The notes beneath the pieces were generated by a model that did no database searches, was not told the DNA's origin, and worked only from the letters and a program-made list of their open reading frames with translations. Shown in pieces: positions 60,160-64,000 of a stretch of DNA of 64,000 nucleotides. Within the stretch, counting starts at the first letter, position 1. Every line of letters begins with the position of its first letter. Made by a program: the position numbers and the translations under genes. Source of the DNA: Oceanospirillum sp048270425 (GTDB lineage: Bacteria; Pseudomonadota; Gammaproteobacteria; Pseudomonadales; Halomonadaceae); the NCBI GenBank assembly GCA_048270425.1, contig JBLWSY010000010.1, positions 62,001 through 126,000 on the forward strand, written 5' to 3'.

Positions 60160-61314
60160 CTATACGCTCCGCTCGGCACAATAGTTTCGGTTAAAGGCAT
60201 CTTTAAGCTTATTTTTTGTAAGGTCTGATAGCAGAAGCAGTGTCAGCTTGCTGAATGCCGCCTCGCAGGTCATATCATAGCCGCTGATAATACCGGCATC
60301 TGCCAGTGCGGAACCTGCCGCATAGCTCATGCTGACCGAACCCTGCGGGCATTGACTGCGGTTGACGATCACTACTCCACAGTCACTAGCGGCTTTAAAG
60401 GCAGCCAATAACGGCTGATTCAGATCCGGCGCGTTACCGCTACCGTAGCTTTCCAGAATCACACCCTTAACCGGAGCCGCCAGCAGGCTCTCAACCTGTT
60501 GCGCCTGAATCCCCGGCCAGAGTTTCAGAATCACCACCTGCGGGATCTCATCAATGGCTTCGGCTTTGATCTCCGGGAAGTTGGTTTCGGAGTCAGATAC
60601 CGGCTTTGTGACGGTCTTGGTTTCAGCCCATTGCAGCTTACCGTCAGAACAGAAGCCAAGAGGAGGCAGGTTGATACTGTCAAAACCCTGTGGCGAGTAG
60701 GTGCTGACTTTGCTGGCGCGGTTACCCTGCAGAATCTTGTCGCCAAAGACGATCAGTCCGGCCTTTTGTGTCAGATGCGGTTTGTTCAGGTGCTCAGAGA
60801 TCAAGCTGTTAGCCACCAGAAGAGAAGCTTCCACATTGCCCAGCGCATCACTGGATTCTTTTTCCAGCGGATACTGGGAACCGGTCACGATGCAGGGCAG
60901 GGATTTTGGCAGTAAAAAGCTCAGTGCCGAGGCGGTGTAAGCCAGAGTGTCTGTACCGTGCAGGATAATAAAAGCGCGATACTGATCGGCGTAGCTGCGA
61001 ATCAGGCGGTTCAGTTCAAGCCAGTCCTGAGGGGTGGCGTTGGAGCTGTCGATCAGTCGGGGCAGGGTGACCAGATCAAAAGTTGGCAGCGAAGATAAAC
61101 GAGCCTCCGGCAGCGTCTCCAGCTGCTTTAGCAGTCGCTCCGGCATCTTGTCGCCGGGCACCAGACCTTTATCGCTTTCTACCATGCCGATGGTGCCGCC
61201 GGTATAGATCACCGCAATTTGAGCCTGATCGGTACTGTTTTCATGCTGATTGGCAGAAGATGACAGGGCTTCAAAACGACGGGCGGCCGGATAGAGTCGG
61301 GTTAGGTTAGGCAT
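60160..61314 (-). CDS. L-asparaginase
   Basis: 384 residues. The two Thr active-site motifs are present: VIYTGGTIGM (about 36-45) and ILHGTDTLAYTASALSFLL. An N-terminal extension of about 30 residues is not a signal peptide, so a cytoplasmic type I-like enzyme is likely. It hydrolyses asparagine to aspartate and ammonia. Divergent from pxpA. The start has no strong ribosome binding site. Confidence 0.88.
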   Translation of the reverse strand: MPNLTRLYPAARRFEALSSSANQHENSTDQAQIAVIYTGGTIGMVESDKGLVPGDKMPERLLKQLETLPEARLSSLPTFDLVTLPRLIDSSNATPQDWLELNRLIRSYADQYRAFIILHGTDTLAYTASALSFLLPKSLPCIVTGSQYPLEKESSDALGNVEASLLVANSLISEHLNKPHLTQKAGLIVFGDKILQGNRASKVSTYSPQGFDSINLPPLGFCSDGKLQWAETKTVTKPVSDSETNFPEIKAEAIDEIPQVVILKLWPGIQAQQVESLLAAPVKGVILESYGSGNAPDLNQPLLAAFKAASDCGVVIVNRSQCPQGSVSMSYAAGSALADAGIISGYDMTCEAAFSKLTLLLLSDLTKNKLKDAFNRNYCAERSV

Positions 61315-61533
61315 GGATAAGCTGCTCTCTGGGTTTAAGGGGTTGAACCTGCTTAGGTTGTGATTAAGGTTGCGGTTACGGTTCAGGTCGCTACGGTGAC
61401 AGGCTATAATCTGGCTGATGAGTCACAAAAAATTGTAATAAAAACAGCGCGTTTTATCATCCTGCAAATACCTGTTCAAAAATAGAAAGGTTAGGGTTGA
61501 AGCAGAGTCGCGCGGCAGAGGCTTAAAAGCGAT

Positions 61534-62283
61534 ATGAAACTGAATTGTGATCTGGGTGAAAGTTTTGGCAGCTGGTCCATGGGAATGGATCAGGAGGTAA
61601 TGCCCCATATCGATATGGCCAATATCGCCTGCGGTTTTCACGCCTCTGACCCTCTGATTATGCGCGATACCGTGGCGCTGGCGAAGCAGCACGGTGTGCA
61701 GATCGGTGCTCATCCCGCCTATCCGGATCTGGTAGGCTTTGGCCGCCGCAGCATGGCCTGTTCCTTCGATGAGATCTACAGCATGGTGCTCTATCAGTTG
61801 GGGGCGCTGCAGGGCATCTGTCAGACAGCCGGAGAGCAGGTGCGTTATGTAAAGCCCCACGGCGCGCTGTACAACGATATGATGCAGCAGCCGGATGTGC
61901 TGCGGGCGATTCTGCAGGCCGTTGTTGATTTCGGCGCTTCGCAGAACCTCAATCTGCCGGTTCTGGTAATGGCGACGGCGGATAACCACGAACAACAGCA
62001 ACTGGCGGATGAACTTGGCGCAAGTCTGATGTTCGAAGCCTTCGCTGACCGTGCCTACGATGCTAAGGGATTACTGGTGAATCGCCGGATCCCCGGCTCG
62101 GTTTATCATCAGCAGGATCAGGTGGTGGCCCAGGCGTTGGCCATTGCCAAAGGCGAGCCGATTAAAACCCTTGCCGAGGGCGTCGAGGTTTGTCTTAAAG
62201 CCGATACCCTCTGTGTCCACGGCGATAACGAAGCCTCGCTGCAGGCGGTAAAAGCGATCCGTCAGGCGCTGAACGCCCTTTAG
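61534..62283 (+). CDS. pxpA: 5-oxoprolinase subunit A
   Basis: 249 residues of the LamB/YcsF family, beginning KLNCDLGESFG and containing MPHIDMANIACGFHASDP, GAHPAYPDLVGFGRR and VKPHGALYNDM, the conserved metal and active-site segments. With PxpB and PxpC it forms the ATP-dependent prokaryotic 5-oxoprolinase that converts pyroglutamate to glutamate. The pxpBC fusion follows 65 bp downstream. Confidence 0.93.
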   Translation: MKLNCDLGESFGSWSMGMDQEVMPHIDMANIACGFHASDPLIMRDTVALAKQHGVQIGAHPAYPDLVGFGRRSMACSFDEIYSMVLYQLGALQGICQTAGEQVRYVKPHGALYNDMMQQPDVLRAILQAVVDFGASQNLNLPVLVMATADNHEQQQLADELGASLMFEAFADRAYDAKGLLVNRRIPGSVYHQQDQVVAQALAIAKGEPIKTLAEGVEVCLKADTLCVHGDNEASLQAVKAIRQALNAL

Positions 62284-62348
62284 CCTGTTTGCTTTTTTAA
62301 GAAACGATTAGCTATTAAAGAAAACGATAAAACCGGAATCTGAACCCT

Positions 62349-64000
62349 ATGGTGCGAATCGAAACAGCCTCAACCGACAGCCTGATTCTCTACTTTGCGG
62401 CCAAATCCAGCCCGCAGCTGAGTGCGAAAATCGCCCAAGCCTGCGAGCAGATCCGTCAGCTTAAAGGCATTACCGATCTGATTCCGGCTTATACCTCGGT
62501 GCTGGTGACTTTTGATCTGCTGTTGGTGGATGCCGCGCAACTGTGCCTGCAGCTGGAAACCTTACTGGCTGGCCTTTCACCTGTTGATCAGTTTGATCTT
62601 GCACCTGTTGATCAACCGGTTGCATCTAAGGATCAGCCTGATGCGACAGAAGGCAATGAGGTTTCGATTCCGGTTTATTACGCTCCGGAAGTCGCCCCTG
62701 ATCTGGAAGCACTGGCCGAGGCCAAGGGTTTGACCGTGGAAGAGGTTATTCAGCGCCACAGCCAGAAAAGCTATCGCGTTGCCGCCATCGGTTTTGCCCC
62801 CGGTTTTGCCTATCTGGGGGATGTGGATGAGAGTATCGCCCAGCCCCGCCATGAAACTCCGCGACTGGCCGTTGCCAAAGGCTCTGTTGCTATCGCCGGA
62901 ACCCAGACCGCCGTTTACCCGCTGGAATCCCCCGGTGGCTGGAACATTATCGGCCGTACACCTCAGGCGATGATCGACCGCTCGTTGCCCAATCTGACTC
63001 CGTTAGCTCCCGGTGATTCGGTACGTTTTGAGCCGATCAGCCGTGAGCAGTTTCTGGCGATGGGTGGTGTTCTGGATGCCGACACGACTTCAGATTCGGC
63101 AACGGAAACCTTTGCTGACCGTTCTGCTCAAGGCTCTTTACAAGAGTCCGTTCAAAGCGATTCACAAGGGACGCCACATCAAGAGACAGGTTTTAGCGTA
63201 ATCCATCCGGGGCTGATGTCTCAGCTGCAGGATGCTGGTCGTCATGGCTATCAGCATGTGGGGCTGACCACAGGTGGCCCGCTGGATGAACATGCTTTTC
63301 TCTGGGCAAACCATCTGCTGAAAAATCCCTGGGATGCGGCGGTTGTCGAGATCAGCTTTGGTGGTCTGAAACTGCAGGCCCAGGTGGATACCCTGATCGC
63401 TGTGACCGGTGCCGATCTGGCAATTACCGTTAATGGTGAAGCTGCTGCCAACTGGGAAGTGATACCTGTGCGTGCCGGTGACCGGCTGGAGTTCGGTTAT
63501 CCCCGTTCCGGCACCCGTGCGTATCTGGCGGTGAAGGGTGGCTTTAAAGTTGAAAAGAGTTACGGCAGTGTCGCTACCGTTCAGCGGGAACAGATGGGCG
63601 GCCTGCACGGTGATGGCAAACCGCTCACCTTTGGTGATTGCCTGCCCTGCGATGAGCAGGAGCACCGTAAAGATCCCCAACTGCAAAAGCTGATCGGCAA
63701 GCGGGTCAGCAACAACTATCTGCCGGATTATTCCGAAGCTCTGGTGCTGCGGGTAATCGCTGGCTACCAGTATGATCAGTTCTCCGCTGAGCAACTGGAG
63801 CGCTTCTTCAGTGAGGAGTATCAGATCTCACTGGACAGTGACCGTATGGGCGTTCGTTTGCAGGGCGCGCCGATTAAAGCGCTACAGCCGGGGATTACCT
63901 CTGAGGGCATTGCGCTGGGGGCGATTCAGATTCCACCGGATGGACAACCTATCGTGCTGATGCGGGACCGTCAGACCATCGGCGGCTACCCGAAACTGGG
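62349..64000 (+). CDS. pxpBC: 5-oxoprolinase subunits B and C fused (PxpB-PxpC), truncated by window end
   Basis: I read an uninterrupted frame from ATG 62349 through the last base (550 codons visible). Residues 1-225 are PxpB/KipI-like (LIPAYTSVLVTFD, AAIGFAPGFAYLGD, GSVAIAGTQTAVYPLESPGGWNIIGRTP). A Ser/Gln/Thr-rich linker of about 50 residues follows, and PxpC/KipA begins at about residue 282 (FSVIHPGLMSQLQDAGRHGYQHVGL, then GLKLQAQVDTLIAVTG). In E. coli these are separate genes. The start lacks a strong ribosome binding site. About 30-60 residues of PxpC are probably missing beyond the edge. Confidence 0.88.
   Translation, partial: MVRIETASTDSLILYFAAKSSPQLSAKIAQACEQIRQLKGITDLIPAYTSVLVTFDLLLVDAAQLCLQLETLLAGLSPVDQFDLAPVDQPVASKDQPDATEGNEVSIPVYYAPEVAPDLEALAEAKGLTVEEVIQRHSQKSYRVAAIGFAPGFAYLGDVDESIAQPRHETPRLAVAKGSVAIAGTQTAVYPLESPGGWNIIGRTPQAMIDRSLPNLTPLAPGDSVRFEPISREQFLAMGGVLDADTTSDSATETFADRSAQGSLQESVQSDSQGTPHQETGFSVIHPGLMSQLQDAGRHGYQHVGLTTGGPLDEHAFLWANHLLKNPWDAAVVEISFGGLKLQAQVDTLIAVTGADLAITVNGEAAANWEVIPVRAGDRLEFGYPRSGTRAYLAVKGGFKVEKSYGSVATVQREQMGGLHGDGKPLTFGDCLPCDEQEHRKDPQLQKLIGKRVSNNYLPDYSEALVLRVIAGYQYDQFSAEQLERFFSEEYQISLDSDRMGVRLQGAPIKALQPGITSEGIALGAIQIPPDGQPIVLMRDRQTIGGYPKL

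Overview
The window looks like chromosomal DNA of a marine gammaproteobacterium, most likely an Oceanospirillales-type organism (Marinobacterium, Neptunomonas or Amphritea-like). This is inferred from TRAP transporters with a TeaD-type universal stress protein, an Mqo malate oxidase, a CZB chemoreceptor, a Cpx system and a complete homoprotocatechuate meta-cleavage pathway. No rRNA, tRNA or CRISPR was recognised. Most genes share one codon style; two strikingly AT-rich genes (28659-29345 and 55581-56939) stand out as imported.

Layout. 1-4.5 kb: a D-lactate dehydrogenase-type flavoprotein, a lone TakP-type TRAP binding protein and a GNAT acetyltransferase behind a 22-bp tandem repeat. 4-7 kb: a divergent cpxP / cpxR-cpxA locus with a textbook CpxR box between them. 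7-21 kb: housekeeping and accessory genes (LysE exporter, Mqo, amidase, DUF3820, chemoreceptor, DedA-like protein, ArfB ribosome rescue, adenine deaminase, periplasmic binding-like protein, AraC regulator with AzlCD).

21-48 kb is an aromatic catabolism region. It has a two-component flavin monooxygenase of the Acinetobacter C1/C2 4-hydroxyphenylacetate hydroxylase type (oxygenase 21182-22348) with two paralogous C1 reductases around a LuxR-type regulator. It also has two hpaD ring-cleavage dioxygenases, hpaI, hpaH, split hpaG, hpaE, hpaF, an HpaR-like MarR regulator, HpaA, two membrane transporter genes and a TRAP transporter plus stress protein. Together these would turn 4-hydroxyphenylacetate into pyruvate and succinic semialdehyde. 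Five exact copies of TTAATATGTTAA lie only in front of the MarR/transporter operon, hpaD2, hpaG and hpaE, defining a probable HpaR regulon.

This catabolic region is interrupted at 25.9-29.5 kb by an accessory island: a HipA/HipB pair in reversed order with an operator array, a YefM/RelE-type pair, and an apparently intact solitary integron gene cassette (28630-29447) carrying a TIR-domain protein. The cassette shows matching AGCTAAC/GTTAGCT core sites and an attC with an unpaired G in the L box, but no integrase is visible. Near-identical bidirectional terminators bracket the island.

48-64 kb: a UspA gene whose ribosome binding site is buried in a hairpin, a Bcr/CflA exporter with a LysR regulator, a thioesterase, a SapC/histone-H1-like/DnaA-like fusion, ChrA with a double cupin, an AT-rich PD-(D/E)XK gene bracketed by 12-bp inverted repeats, a BaiN-type flavoprotein, a DUF3095 cyclase-like protein, asparaginase and pxpA followed by a pxpB-pxpC fusion running off the window end.
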